64,000 bases of DNA from Ancistrus triradiatus (Eukaryota > Chordata > Actinopteri > Siluriformes > Loricariidae), in assembly GCA_025084515.1 (NCBI GenBank), contig JAJAGP010000081.1, positions 1 to 64,000 on the forward strand. Reading direction: 5' to 3'. Positions 1 through 11,464 of the stretch are shown one piece after another. A program made the position numbers and the translations under genes. Under the pieces are notes generated by a model. It searched no databases. It saw nothing but the letters and a program-made list of their open reading frames with translations, and had not been told where the DNA came from. Numbering within the stretch: the first letter of the stretch is position 1; each line of letters starts with the position of its first letter.

Positions 1-2984
1 GTGAATAATAGCCTTAGTGTCCAGAGCCTCCTGCCCTCTCGGAGCAGGATCCATCTATCCTGTTTACAACGGGCTTCGCTCGATAGATGAAATCGAGTTA
101 AGCAGGCTATCTGCACTGGCTAAGATTTACTCCATTAGCCTCGATGTTGGACCTCCTGACGCTTCTGAGACGTTCGACACCTGTGCGTACCCAACACGCA
201 AAGAAGCAGTTTGTTTCCATGTGAACCATTGTCTGCGCACAGTCCCAACGTCTGGCTCTTCTGCACATGACAGGTCTATTTTTGGACCTCGCAAGTGTGT
301 TTGATGTGGATTAAAATGGCTCCGGTCATAGATTCGCCAGCTTAAAGGTGCAAATGCAAGCAAATTGACATTAATTCCACTGGAATTTGCCACGGTTAAC
401 TTTCTTTTTTTTTTTTTTTTTTTGCACCGAAGGATTCCAGCGTCAGCAAAGCTTCGAGAGCAAAACTGAGGCGAGTGTAAATTATCCTGTGGAAATAGGA
501 ACACGGCGCAGGTGGAATGGTGTTAATGCAGTTTATTGGTCTGCTTTTTTATTGCAGGTACACGCCATTTAACGTCCATCCAATCAACGTTTGGTTCCTT
601 GAACGTCCGAGGGCTTAATAAAATCTGTCTTATATACGTATAGCTCAGGTCTGAATGCTAGAGAACTAGTACGAGCGAACCCTTGCGACATCTGCTGACA
701 GAAAAGAGAATTACAGTCTTGAAAGGCAGAAAACAACATGTAAGGTAAATTTCTTTTTCTTTTTTGTTGTGTTTTAAGTTCTACAAATGATACACAGATG
801 AGGATTACTATGTCTTAGAGGACACTGCTGTACTAAATGATTTCATGTGTTTGAATTAATATTATTGTTTAAAATAAAACACTGTGCAAAGTATCTGAAC
901 TACTTTATGACTAAGGTAAAGTTTGGTCAGCATCCTGTTTCACAGAACATCATGCATCATGCATCAGAAAATGGACTAACTAAAGGCAAGTCCTCTTAAG
1001 TATTGCCTATTTTAGGCGTTTAAATGGAGAAGGTTTTTTGAATGACAGTTTGTTGGGAGAATTTCGAAGTTCCAGAACAGGCACTACGGGATGTTTTGTT
1101 GGGATGAGCGGGTTGCCAGTTAGGTATGACCTCCAGTCACAGGATAAAAACAGACACAAAATGGAAGACAGTTTTCCAGTTGCCGATTAAGTCGGCTTGA
1201 CGGCGACCATTCTTGAAGGGTGAGGGCTAACAGGTTCCCCTGAGATGCCTCAAGCCTGCCACTGCATCCTTCTGTATTACAAAGTAGCTGAACACTCTGG
1301 GAGGAGAGCACTAAGTAACGTTAAGTTGGGAAGGAGGCAAAAAAAGACCTTTCTCCCCAGACAACAGAATCTGGGACTGAATTCCTGCAATCCTGGACTG
1401 GGAATGTGCCCCAATAAAATGCTGCTGTGCTCCACAGGGGTAAAGGTCAATTGCTGAGCAGAACTACAGGACATGGGATGCAAATTCACTACGTAAACTA
1501 CATTTCCCATAATGCCTGAGCATATTTGTAAAAGCTTGAACCCTTTTGCAAAGACTGAGCCAGTGTCTTTTGTATTTTTCTCTAGGAAGAATGGACATCC
1601 GCAAAAATCTTAAAGAAACATCCAAGCTGCAGATAAGGTTATGACAGTTCATAGCTTTAGGTTTAGTTAATGCAATTAATAAAAAATCATTAGTGTTCAT
1701 TTGTTCTTCATGTCTTGTCCATGGCAGAGTAACGCCCACTTGTGTTAGTTCACTTAATCGATTTGGTGTGACCCCCTCTACAGTCTGTGCCCCAGTACTC
1801 TAAAAACACCCTTGCCTGCAACTAAATGGATTCAAACAGAAAGCACCTCCGCAATGCACTTGTATAATGTTTTTTTCTTTATAATGATGCAGTGGTCATC
1901 CTGCTGGGAGATCCCGGTCCCAGCTCTAGTTAGCCTCGGTGCTCTCTTGCCTCCTGTGGACTCAGCTGAGAGCGCTCACTTCTTGAGTGTTGCCGTTCAG
2001 GGTTAAAAGGTCTTGCTTACTTGCAAAGTGGCAGAGAATCACTTGTATTTACGTTTCTATTAATTGATGTCATCCAAAGTGGCTTGGAGTGGGAAGTGTG
2101 CAAATTGTTTAGAAAAATGCATATATAGGGGATTGGCCAAAACGTTAGTTGGCATCAATGCAAATATATCGATTTAGCAACCGGAGAGAGCTTCATCAAG
2201 TGTGAAATTCATGACGAAGAGCACTATAGAGCAGCCACTAATCTACTGCACATTTTGCGCAATGCCTGCCATTACTGGCTATGTATCAAACCATATTCTA
2301 CAACCTCATGCCAAATAGTACACAGATAACTCATTTCACACACTATTTAATACTTGTAGGATGTGTTTTAAGTCATTTACATACTGGGCTTTGTCACAGA
2401 TCTCGGTCCATATTGCACACGGGACTGTAATAGTACGTGTTCTTTCTTTGCAAGCTGTTATAATGCAGCAGAGAGGATCCAACCGCATACTTTTGGCGCT
2501 GCAATATACATTCACGGGAGCCAAACAGACAGCCAACAACATGCAGTAATAAAATCAACTGGCAATCAGAATAGGATCTGCGATGCTGTCATGATGTTTT
2601 CTTTGTCAGGCTTCTCCATGTTTTGTTCTAAGGCTGCAGGCATATCACAAGATTCGATTACTGTTATTTTCTCACTTTTTTTTCACACACTTACCCAGAA
2701 GCAGCATCTCTTGGTCCACTCTGGCAGATGGAAGCACAAAAACAAAAGCTTTTTCAGGCTTCAACGTTACTCTCAACAAAATTGAGGCAGCTTGAGCCGA
2801 AACATGGTTTAACCTCACGTTTTGTTTTATTTATGAGCAAGCAGCTATGATTGTTAAGGTTTTCCATGGCTGTAACTTTAGTCTTCATTTACTGAATCGT
2901 TCGTCGTTCAGATATCATGTTCTCCAGATCAGTTCGGTTTTGGATTTTGAACCAGTGAATTGCTTTTGGTCAAAAACCAGAGTA
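1..2984. other. Non-coding stretch upstream; no gene seen
   Basis: No frame here has recognisable protein content. All are short and overlap others on both strands. The stretch holds a run of about 20 T near 404-423, a dispersed repeat at 640-735 (listed separately) and otherwise AT-rich unique-looking sequence. The first 300 bases are of more even composition and could be conserved non-coding DNA, but nothing visible proves it. Confidence 0.6.
640..735 (+). repeat. Dispersed repeat, copy A (unclassified)
   Basis: The core 'gaacccttgcgaca' followed by 'ctgctgacagaaaa' recurs in inverted orientation at 8128-8225. Both copies share the preceding 'caggtctgaatg' and 'aactagta' blocks in the same order. 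Shared blocks over about 90 bp with scattered differences show an old dispersed repeat rather than chance. I cannot assign a class; a DNA-transposon end or a SINE fragment are both possible. Confidence 0.6.
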
Positions 2985-3072
2985 CTAGAGTGGTCCGATG
3001 CTCCAGTTCTGCAAGAAGGTGTTGGATGGGGTTGAAATCAGGGCTCTGTATCAGTCAAATGTCTCCACACCA
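2985..3072 (-). pseudogene. Tc1-type transposase scrap (C-terminal half)
   Basis: Read on the minus strand, the stretch around 3010-3060 matches the fish Tc1 segment encoding the 'alCTDPDLNPI.H' region: the plus strand shows 'ggtgttggatggggttga' then 'tcagggctctgt', the reverse of the serine-proline-aspartate / asparagine-proline block next to the third catalytic residue. It stops exactly where the next Tc1 element begins at the TA of 3073-3074, so the younger element probably inserted into or beside this older one. Short and degenerate; the assignment rests on remembered family similarity. Confidence 0.5.
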
Positions 3073-3074
3073 TA

Positions 3075-4648
3075 CAGTCGTATGAAAAAGTTTGGGCACC
3101 CCTGATAATTTTCATGATTTTAGTTTATAAATCATTGGTTGTTCAGATCAGCAACTTGAGTTAAATATATCATATAGCAGATGAACACAGTGATATTTGA
3201 GAAGTAAAATGAAGTTTATAGATTTACAGAAAGTGTGCAGTAATTATTCAAACAAAATTAGGCAGGTGCATAAATTTGGGGCACCCCAACAAAAAATTAC
3301 ATCAATATTTAGTAGATCCTCATTTTGTAGAAATAACAGCCGCTAAACGCTTCCTACAGCTTCCAGTCTGGATTCTGGTTGAAGGTGCTTTGGACCATTC
3401 TTCTTTAGAAACATCTCCAGTTCAGTCATCTTTGATGGTTTCCAAGCATGGACAGCCCACATTTTCAGTAATATTCATGTCTGGGGACTGAGATGGCCAT
3501 TCCAGAACGTTGTACTGGTTCCTCTGCATGAATGCCTTAGTAGATTATGAGCAGGGTTTGGGGTCGTTGGCCTCGGTGCAACTTTGTCACTGATTCTTGA
3601 ACATTGTTCTTAAGAATCTGGAGATATTAACTGGAATCCATGCGACCCTCAATTTTAACAAGATTCCTAGTACCTGCACTGGCCACACAGTCCCGCGGGC
3701 ATTATGGAACCGCCACCAAATTTTACTGTGGGTAGCAAGTGTTTGTCTTGGGATGCTGTGTTCCTTTTCCGCTCCTTGTTATGTCCAAATAACTCAATTT
3801 TAGTTTCATCAGTACACAGCACTTTATTCCAAAATGAAGCTGGATTGTCCAAATGTGATGTAGCACACCTCAAGTGGACTCTGTTTGTGGCGTGTCTGCA
3901 GAAAAGGGCTTCTTCTGCATTTACTCTCCCATACAAGCCTCTCCTGTGCAAAGTGCGCTGTATAGTTGAACGATGAACAGTGACACCATCTGCAGGCAAG
4001 ATGAGGTTGTAGGTCTTTGGAGGTGGTCTGTGGCTTGACTATGACTGTTCTCACCATTCTTCGCCTCTGCCTATCTGAGATTTTTCTTGGTCTGCCACTT
4101 CGGGACTTCCTTAACTAGAACTGTGCCTGTGGTCTTCCATTGCCCTCACTATGTCACTCACAGTGGAAACTGACAGCTGAAATCTCTGAGAGAGCTTTTC
4201 CCTTCCCTGAACCATGATGTTGAACAGCCTTTGTTTTCAGGCCATTTGAGAGTTGTTTTGAGGCTCCCATGTTGCCACTCTTCAGAGAAGATACAAAGAG
4301 GAGAAAAACTTCCAATTGGCCACCTTAACACTTTCTCATAGTTGGATTCACTTGTGTATGTAGATCAAGGGTCAATGAGCTTACAAAACAAATTTTGTGT
4401 TCTCATAATTAGTGCTAAAGGTATTCAAATGACAAGGGTGCCCAAATTTATGCACCTGCCTAATTTAGTTTGAATAATTACTGCACACTTTCTGTAAAAC
4501 TTATAAACTTAATTTCACTTCTCAAATATCACGGTGTTCATCTGCTATATGATATATTTACCTGAAATTGCTGAGCTGGACAACCAATGATTTATAAAGA
4601 AAAATCATGAAAATGATCAGGGGTGCCCAAACTTTTTTCATACGACTG
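3075..4648 (-). mobile_element. Tc1/mariner transposon, full-length but decayed
   Basis: The ends are 'CAGTCGTATG' and 'CATACGACTG', each flanked by TA (3073-3074 and 4649-4650), the hallmark target duplication of Tc1/mariner. The inverted repeats are long, about 215 bp each (roughly 3075-3289 and 4434-4648). In each arm the 'gggcacccc' type motif occurs twice, at the outer end and again at the inner end, which is the IR/DR arrangement known from Sleeping Beauty-type elements. Total length of 1574 bp is normal for an autonomous element. Between the arms lies a broken transposase on the minus strand. Confidence 0.92.
3300..4270 (-). pseudogene. Tc1 transposase, frameshifted relic
   Basis: The gene would start at an ATG on the minus strand at 4270 (MGASKQLS...) and run to about 3300 with several frame changes and stops. 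A 110-residue open piece (3999-3667) holds the block around the first catalytic aspartate, 'LCTDETKIELFG', followed by 'FGGGSIM', typical of DDE Tc1 transposases. Further on, around 3500, a degraded 'WPSQSPDMNI' block corresponds to the family's SPDLNPIE motif, with the catalytic third acidic position eroded. Non-functional as it stands. Confidence 0.88.
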
Positions 4649-4666
4649 TATATGTATATATATATA

Positions 4667-5177
4667 GTGGGGCAAAAAAGTATTTAGTCAGCTGCTGATT
4701 GTGCAAGTTCTCCTACTACTTGAAAGGTGAGAGAGGTCTGTAATTCTTGCCTGGTGCAGGTCTACAATTTTCTTCCTGGTGTCCTTCAACAGCTCCTTTG
4801 GTCTTGGCCATGGTTGAGTTTGGAGTCTGACTGTTTGAGGCTGTGGGGACAGGTTGTCTTTTATACAGATAACAAGGTCAAACAGGTGCCATTAATACAG
4901 GTAACGAGTGGAGGACAGAAGAGCTTCTTAAAGAAGAGATTACAGGTCTGTGAGAACCAGAAATCTTGTTTGTTTTGTGGGTGACCAAATACTTATTTTC
5001 CACCATGATTTACAATTAAACTCTTTAAAAAGTCCTACAATTTGATTTCCTGGATTTTTTTTCTCATTTTGTCTCTCATAGTTGAAGTGGTACCTATGAT
5101 GAAAATTACAGACCTCTCTCATCTTGTAAGTAGGAGAACTTGCACAATCAGTGGCTGACTAAATACCTATTTTGCCC

Positions 5178-5180
<3 letters not shown>
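4667..5180. mobile_element. Tc1-like non-autonomous element, about 0.5 kb
   Basis: The ends read 'GTGGGGCAAAA...TATTTAGTCAG' and its inverted counterpart '...CTGACTAAATA...TTTTGCCCCAC', flanked by TA on both sides (4665-4666, 5181-5182). Inverted similarity continues inward for about 80 bp ('tgtgcaagttctcctact' / 'gtaggagaacttgcaca'). At 514 bp it is too short for a complete transposase, so it is an internally deleted relative. It sits between the Tc1 element ending at 4648 and a TA microsatellite, as expected for a TA-targeting transposon. Confidence 0.88.

Positions 5181-5246
<66 letters not shown>
5181..5246. repeat. (TA)n microsatellite
   Basis: Thirty-three uninterrupted TA units abut the right end of the preceding element. 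The TA tract is probably the insertion target, expanded afterwards. Confidence 0.98.
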
Positions 5247-5247
<1 letters not shown>

Positions 5248-5502
5248 TTGCACAATGTGTAAGTGCAAAACCAGACAATAGTTCATCTCTCATTTTATGT
5301 CACATATTATCTCACATATATTCACTGGCAGCTGAGTCTTGACTCATGATCACTTCACCAGTAATTACATTACATGTACAAAAATCAAACAGTATTGAAC
5401 TGTGAGCACGTCTCTATTCTTGAACTGTAATATGTTGCTGAGTTCTGATATTCTATGGCTGACAGATGGTGATTCTGGACTTACAGCCAGGTACCACACT
5501 GA

Positions 5503-5503
<1 letters not shown>

Positions 5504-5543
<40 letters not shown>
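5504..5543. repeat. (CA)n microsatellite
   Basis: About 20 CA units. Open frames through it on both strands encode only Thr-His or Val-Cys runs and are not genes. Confidence 0.97.
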
Positions 5544-5546
<3 letters not shown>

Positions 5547-5954
5547 GGAGCTGTTCCACCACTTGGGTTTGACTCAGCCCTCCCACGGCCGAAAATGTTG
5601 CGGTTCTCTATCCGCAGCACTTGTTACAATCCCAAATTGTATTGCTTTACAATAGGGCACAGTTTGTTTTTTTCTCACCCACACATTATCTGGCTTTAAG
5701 GCTCTGAACTGAGTGGAAGTTGAGAAAACACCCTCGTTTACAGAACAGTGCTGATATTTACTGACCGAGCTGATCAAGCTACAGGGCTGAATATAGGTGT
5801 AGCAACACGTTGTGATTAGTGGATGCCGCTTATATATTACTGGTCTGTAAAGGTCCTGTGGGGGTCCTGACCATTACAAAACAGAGTATAGGGGACAAAT
5901 GGATGGACTATGGTAAGTGGAACTGATAAAATGGGCAGTAAGTGTAGAAATAAG

Positions 5955-5990
5955 GAGGAGTACCTAATAAAGTGATGGGTGAGTAGATGT
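5955..5990 (+). mobile_element. Possible Tc1 terminus fragment
   Basis: The segment 'gtacctaataaagtg' followed by 'gggtgagtag' resembles the right end of the common fish Tc1 family whose termini read 'gtacctaataaagtggcc'. Nothing of the transposase is recognisable beside it. Confidence 0.45.
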
Positions 5991-6054
5991 ATGCATGTAA
6001 GTACAAAAATTGATACTGGTCTTGGTTGCAGCAGGTCCAGAGTGTGAATACATT

Positions 6055-6235
6055 TGGGATTTCTCCAAGCAATGTGTTGATTAGTGGACAGGCTAGACTG
6101 AACTGCCCCTTGTTGTTAATAAATTAGTAAGTGTGAAGGGCTGGCATCCTCCAGCATCTTTTCATGGGGTCCAGATCCATGCTTTGCCCAGGACAGATCC
6201 ATTACTAAGGATAAAGGAGCAAATAGTCAGCAGGA
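6055..6235 (+). repeat. SINE-like tail fragment
   Basis: The order of blocks 'gactgaactgcccctt', 'gtgaagggctggcatcct' and 'ggggtccagatcca' follows the 3' part of the common fish repeat that contains 'aaattgcccctaggtgtg', 'ctggcaccccatcc' and 'ggctccag'. Heavily decayed. Class assignment is by remembered similarity. Confidence 0.4.
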
Positions 6236-6313
6236 CCTCATTTGAGAAGAATATTGGCAGAAGACTAGAACCAACTTTTCACCAGCCGTCACGAACTAAC
6301 ATCTGCTTCTGAG

Positions 6314-6774
6314 ATGTGTATCTTTCCGCACGAACTAATAAAACATGACAGCCTGACCCCTAGCTGCCTGATGGGTCATGTGGATGGAGGGAGGGGACGC
6401 ACCAGTGACAGATGTCAGGGTTCCAGGCTTCTGTCCGTGGATGTGCGAGGAGAGTCGACACTGGGAGCGTCTGATAGCGATCACGTCAGCGTCATGTCTC
6501 ACCCGAGGTACAGGACTCATCATCAGTAGACGACGGCCTGACAGTCGAACTACCGCCACAGCACAGCCAAGGTCAACGGACGGTGGGGCGCCACCATCTG
6601 TACGGGGAAGGGCAGATGGAGGAGGATGACGAGCAGGAAGAGAGAGATGGCTGTAACCCAGGTACAGTGGCAATACAGAGAGAGGCAGTACATGTGAATC
6701 GGTTTCATATGCAAACCTACCATGGCAAGGCTCTGAGGTCACGACCTGGCACTGAGATTAGGCCTCCGAGCTGA
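6314..6774. other. GC-rich patch with overlapping open frames, unidentified
   Basis: Four open frames of 63-135 codons overlap here on both strands (plus 6314-6529, 6378-6629 and 6583-6774; minus 6742-6335), in a local GC-rich and CpG-bearing patch inside AT-rich DNA. The plus frame near 6620-6660 is acidic (EEDDEQEE) and is followed at 6661 by 'aggtaca', which could serve as a weak splice donor. I recognise no protein family. A GC-rich patch lowers stop-codon frequency, so all frames may be chance; a decayed retroelement or an unknown exon are the alternatives. Confidence 0.3.
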
Positions 6775-7261
6775 AACAGTGACCCCTACCCAGCCCTGCA
6801 GTCAGTACTGGAGCTCATAGTTATTACATATATTGTGCAGTTAAATGTAAAATACTTTTTTAGTAAGCTTTTCACCGTGGTAACAGGCAGAATGAAGTTA
6901 TGCCATTATTCTTAGGTCAGAATAATGTAGCTGTCCTCTGCTAGCTGTCCTCTGCTCAGTGCCCTAAACAGCGTGTCTCCAGAGCTCCCCTGCATCCTAA
7001 CATCTGTGCTCTCACACGCCCCATATTTGACCCTAAGTATTACTTTGCCCATGTGCATACCTAACACAACGCATCCATACAGTCCACAGTTAATTTGGAT
7101 TCTCAACGTTCTCATTAATGCTCTCGTCCTCTTGTTCGTTTCCGTGCGTAGCAGATGAGTGTTACGCAGCGGGACGCATGCAGCATATGGTGAAGTGTAA
7201 CCGGGCCAAGAACTCGCACATGCTTCAAACCACACGCTGATAAGCGCTCGACGCAAAATAC

Positions 7262-7530
7262 AAGATTAAGTGCTTACTGAAGATGAATGAAAGAAAAAGC
7301 CCATTCTTCATTTATTCATTTTCATACCCGCTTAATCCAAATCAGGGGACGCAGGTGAGTACAGAAGTCACTAGACTAAACATCAATTCACGCCAGAGTC
7401 AATGCACGCACTTGAACTGGACATTTTAGAGACACCAGTCGACCTAAGGGACCTAAACCTGGGGAGAACATGCAAACACATCCACACAGGCAGAGTCCTG
7501 GCTCGGAATCAAACCGACAATCGTTTGGGG
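7262..7530. repeat. Two SINE tails, tail to tail
   Basis: At 7273-7290 the plus strand shows a tail resembling 'cttactgaagatgaatgaa'. From 7306 the minus-strand tail of a second copy begins ('ttcattttcatacccgctt'). The second copy continues with 'cctggggagaacatgcaaac', the reverse of the family's 'gtttgcatgttctcc' block, and ends near 7530 with 'ggaatcaaaccgacaat'. The family is the tRNA-derived SINE widespread in otophysan fish. Both copies are decayed. Confidence 0.55.
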
Positions 7531-8127
7531 GTGTTAGCAAGGTCCCTGGACTACGCCTGTGTGGAGTTTGCATGTTCTCCAAATGTGTGCATGCTTTTGG
7601 ATTTCCATCCTTGGTCTTACCAGAAAACTTTGCCATACAGCGTCAGATGCATGGCGTTTTTTCATAACAGCTTGTTTCCTTGCCTCTCTTTGTGTACAGA
7701 TTGCCTCTCTTTGTGTCTCAGCTGTAAAGGCTTGTAAGTCCTTCAAAGTTACCCCTGACCCCTTGGTAGCATCCCCAATCAGTATTCTGCTATCTTGGTC
7801 ATCTGTCTCAGAGGGATGGCCCAATGTAGGCATAGTATTGGGGGTGCCATACAACTCCAGCTTTTAGTCTTTCTCCTGACATATACCATTCCACAGCTTT
7901 TTCCCTTTTGGAAGCCTTTCCAACAAGGCAGGTGTGTACTGTTCAGCGTTCGCATTATGTTGTTTAGATACTTAGTTGAAACCATGGTATTAATTCAAAC
8001 AATATGAAAAGAATGTGAACACATTTAGTACAGTACTGTGCTTCACAATACAGTCATTCTTATCTTTGTATCTTTTATCAAACTTACTGATAACGAAAGC
8101 AAGTGGAATGCTACTGTGTAGTTTTTT

Positions 8128-8225
8128 ACCTTTCCAGACTGCCATCCTTTTTTCTGTCAGCAGGTGTCGCAAGGGTTCACTCATACTAGTTTTCCATCAT
8201 TCAGACCTGAATAAGATATATATAT
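8128..8225 (-). repeat. Dispersed repeat, copy B (inverted)
   Basis: Reverse complement of the repeat at 640-735: 'tttctgtcagcaggtgtcgc' then 'aagggttcactcat'. It is followed by a short TA tract at 8216-8231. The two copies are about 7.4 kb apart and in opposite orientation. Confidence 0.6.
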
Positions 8226-9016
8226 ATATATACAGATTTTTATTTCCTATTACAATTCTTAAAACCTCATACCACATCAAAGTCACTACAATTGATCTCA
8301 GATGTTATAAAACTGATCTTTTGTTTGGACTTTTAAATTGCTACAGTTAATCAACTATCTGTCTTTTTTGTATTAGGAAAAGTAAAAAAATCATGAAATT
8401 CTAATGTTTTTTCTAAACTGGGGTATGTATTGTGGGGTGAGTTCAAGAAATGGTGATTTATTGTAATTCAGTGGAGTGAAAATCAGAGAGCACTGATTGC
8501 AGCACACACTCATAAGAGATGCAGGAAGCAGAGACGCAGGACAGTTACGGTGCATTAACTTGTACATTACTGAACGTCATTTCATTTTATCCCTAATTTA
8601 ATTCTGTTTACGTGTTTGTTTAACTGTCTAGCAAACCTTTCTACGCCCCCAAAATGGGTTTGTGTGTTTGACTAAGCAAAATCTCATTTTGTTCAGTCCA
8701 GGTTTCAGTGTTTTTGGTTTTATTAATGGAGTGCATCTGAATTAAAATAGATTGACCGAACAAGGGGTTAAGTCCATTTTACGAACCTCAGCACCAACCC
8801 GAGCAAGTTTAAAACATGGTTCACACACCTGATGAGCTCCGTTCAGAATGGAAATCTGTGTGTGTTTGATTCTTTCCCATTCTGTACCTGTGCATTATGG
8901 GATATAATGGAGATCGATGGCATAATGTCCTTTGAGGCGGTTCTATAAATACAGATCTCTAAAGTGAGGAAAGTGGAGTAAATGAGGAATCAATCCAAAG
9001 CCCAAAGCAGGCCCCA

Positions 9017-9018
<2 letters not shown>

Positions 9019-9057
<39 letters not shown>
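9019..9057. repeat. (CA)n microsatellite
   Basis: About 19 CA units. Confidence 0.97.
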
Positions 9058-9059
<2 letters not shown>

Positions 9060-10309
9060 TGCATTGCTAATGCACAATAAGGCCATCAGCAGTGCTCGCT
9101 GAACTGAGGTGCAAATTTTTGGTGGAGTAATAGTTCAATCCGCTCATTCTGCCAGATGGTGTGCGCATGCAGAACGGCTTCATCAGGACACGTCGAGCCA
9201 TCCATTCTCAGCCGCCAATGGAAATGTATGGAGAGAGAGGGAGGGAGGGGGAGCGAGGGAGGGGTGATTTAATAGAGCTGGATGAGGGCATGATGGGAGC
9301 TGATTGTGACAAATCCATCTGACGAACCCAAGGCTGCATCACATTCAGTTTGGAAAGGTTACACACCAGCACGACTTAGTCACTCTGATGTGCGGGGGGA
9401 AAAAGCCGTTATGTGTTTTCAGAAATAGCTCGATTATGGGAGGACTTTTAATTTGTAATTAGAGTTAATCTGTAGAATAGTGTTTTCATAAAATAACAAG
9501 AGCGGTTCACTTCCTCCACCGACTCGTCTTCTTCTCACAGTGGATCCTTTTACCAGTCCCTTCTCCAGGTAAACAGGACTGGATCAGACGACCTATTTCT
9601 ATTGGCCCACTCTGTCCGATCTATGACTAGGCAGCCCTATGCTCAGCAGGGGGCGCTACACGGTGTGTTGTGACACAATTCTGGGACCACAGTAGCTCCA
9701 GGAGACGCTCCATCCCAGTCGTCTGCCAATAAGGATTTATCTGTTGTTAAAGTCACTCAGATCTTTAGTCCTTAACCTTTCTCTCAAATCCAACACGTCA
9801 ACTATGAGAACAGACTGTAATGCAATAATCAGTGTTATTCATTCTTCGATCTGTGCCTGGTTTGAACGTCGTTTTTTTCCGACTGGTGTTTATACATACA
9901 CTGTAAACATCTAGCCAAACATTTTGTTGATTGCATCGCGATTTGCGTCGCGTTAATTACTCCATCTAATGCAGTTGCATTTTTTGAACGCCAGAGCACC
10001 TAATTTTCTGGGGACTAAAGATTATTTTAGTCTAAAGATCAATGAACAAATACTCAGTTATTTAATATATAATTGGTTTGCAGTTTAAACCTCTGTTTCT
10101 AGTCATTTCTCTAATTGCAGGGGACAGTTTTTTGTTTAAAACTTATTCAAGAAAATATGCACTGGTTTGCATTGTTCACACTTCAGAAATAAAAAAAAAT
10201 GGTAAGAAAATCGAATCCTGAACTCAGTATCGTGAATCAAATTAAATCGTGAGCAGTGTATAGGGCAAATTCCTACATGTCCTGCATGTTACTACATCAT
10301 GCACTGCCG

Positions 10310-10420
10310 ACTTCCTCATCCGAGTGCGGGAGAGTACTATTTATACTGCGCATGGCTTGTCCGGGAAAATTCTACATTCAAAATTCAGAGTAATGTTTCT
10401 GCTGAATGCATATTTAAGTT
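10310..10420 (-). repeat. Dispersed repeat of unknown class, copy A
   Basis: The reverse complement shares 'gatgaggaagtcggcagtg' and 'cattcagcagaaa..tactctgaat' with 36835-36915, in the same order. The copy here has an extra segment of about 40 bp in the middle. Probably a non-autonomous DNA element or SINE fragment. Confidence 0.5.
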
Positions 10421-11254
10421 CATTTTCAGTTTGCCTTTGTAAAGTTAAAATATCGTAAGTCGGGCCATTGTAAAATGGGGAGTACCTGTACTGAAAATGA
10501 ACTGGCATGGAGAAAAGTCATTCTATATGATCCATTAATGACTTAATATCTATAATGTTATGAATATGTTATGCTATAAAGGCCCAGTGAAAGCAGACGT
10601 CACCTGATCATTTCAGCTCCTGCTCATTTTGTTTCTCCAGAACGATCTGACGTCTTTGTGTTCATTAAGCTTAAGCTTCATTAACTTTCGTTACGCAGTT
10701 ACCTAAACCTTAATTATCCGTCTGTCAAAACAATATGATCTTACGGCTCTGACGCATGATATGTTCATTATCCCACCAGAGCCCAGAGCCCAGCCAGCGG
10801 TCATTCCATTTCACGCCACTGGTTTTCATTAGACGAGCACATTTCCTGTTAACGGCGGCGAGGTGATCACGGCTAACAGGTTATGTTTGTAGAGCCTAAT
10901 CATTGGGAAGATAATGAGAGATAAAGGAAATGGAGCAGGAAATGTTGATAACATTAGCGCGCGAGCGGGAGAAGCCAAATTTCTAGACTTTTCTTAACAG
11001 CCACAGCTTTGGATGAGCAGCTACTACACAGAATTAAGTTCTCGGAGTGATTAGTAGAGGCATACCAGAGCATTTTTATGTACGATTACCAAAGACAATC
11101 GACGTACTGAGATACGCACTCATCACTGTTCACATGGTTCCCTACTCCGAGTGAGGCCTGTAACTCTGGGGGGTCCCCAATGAACTAGACTATTGGTACC
11201 TCCACACACCAGAAGTACTACATTCCAGACCTGGGGATACAATGCAACATACCC

Positions 11255-11330
11255 GACACCCCTCAGTTTGACATGAGCTGTATTTGAATCAAGAACCAGT
11301 GCTCTACCAACTCAGCCACCGTGGATAAAA
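11255..11330 (-). repeat. tRNA-related SINE head or tRNA relic
   Basis: On the minus strand the segment reads 'ggtggctgagttggtagagc', which matches the tRNA A-box consensus, followed about 30 bases later by 'gattcaaatac', an eroded B-box. The intervening fold does not give a convincing cloverleaf, so this is more likely a SINE head or pseudogene than a working tRNA. Confidence 0.5.
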
Positions 11331-11464
11331 TACAAGTCCAAGTTGCCCAACTGCACAGAGAAGGGACAAAGAAGCTGTGGCATGCAAAGGGCAGAGGGAG
11401 CAAATGCTGGTGTGACACTTGCTTGGACCAATGTCAATGAATCTCAGTTCCACTGAGGAGTGCG

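Larger units (their letters stand above)
8350..11240. other. Long non-coding stretch; no gene seen
   Basis: I see only short simple repeats (a CA tract at 9019-9057 and GA-rich sequence at 9223-9262) and one dispersed repeat at 10310-10420. The sequence at 10770-10990, with even composition and several TAAT/ATTA homeodomain-type cores, looks like possible conserved non-coding DNA. Confidence 0.55.

Noticed and set aside
6335..6742. 135-codon minus-strand protein
   Set aside because: Rich in Pro, Arg and Ser as expected from GC-rich antisense sequence; no motif recognised. Kept only as an unidentified patch.
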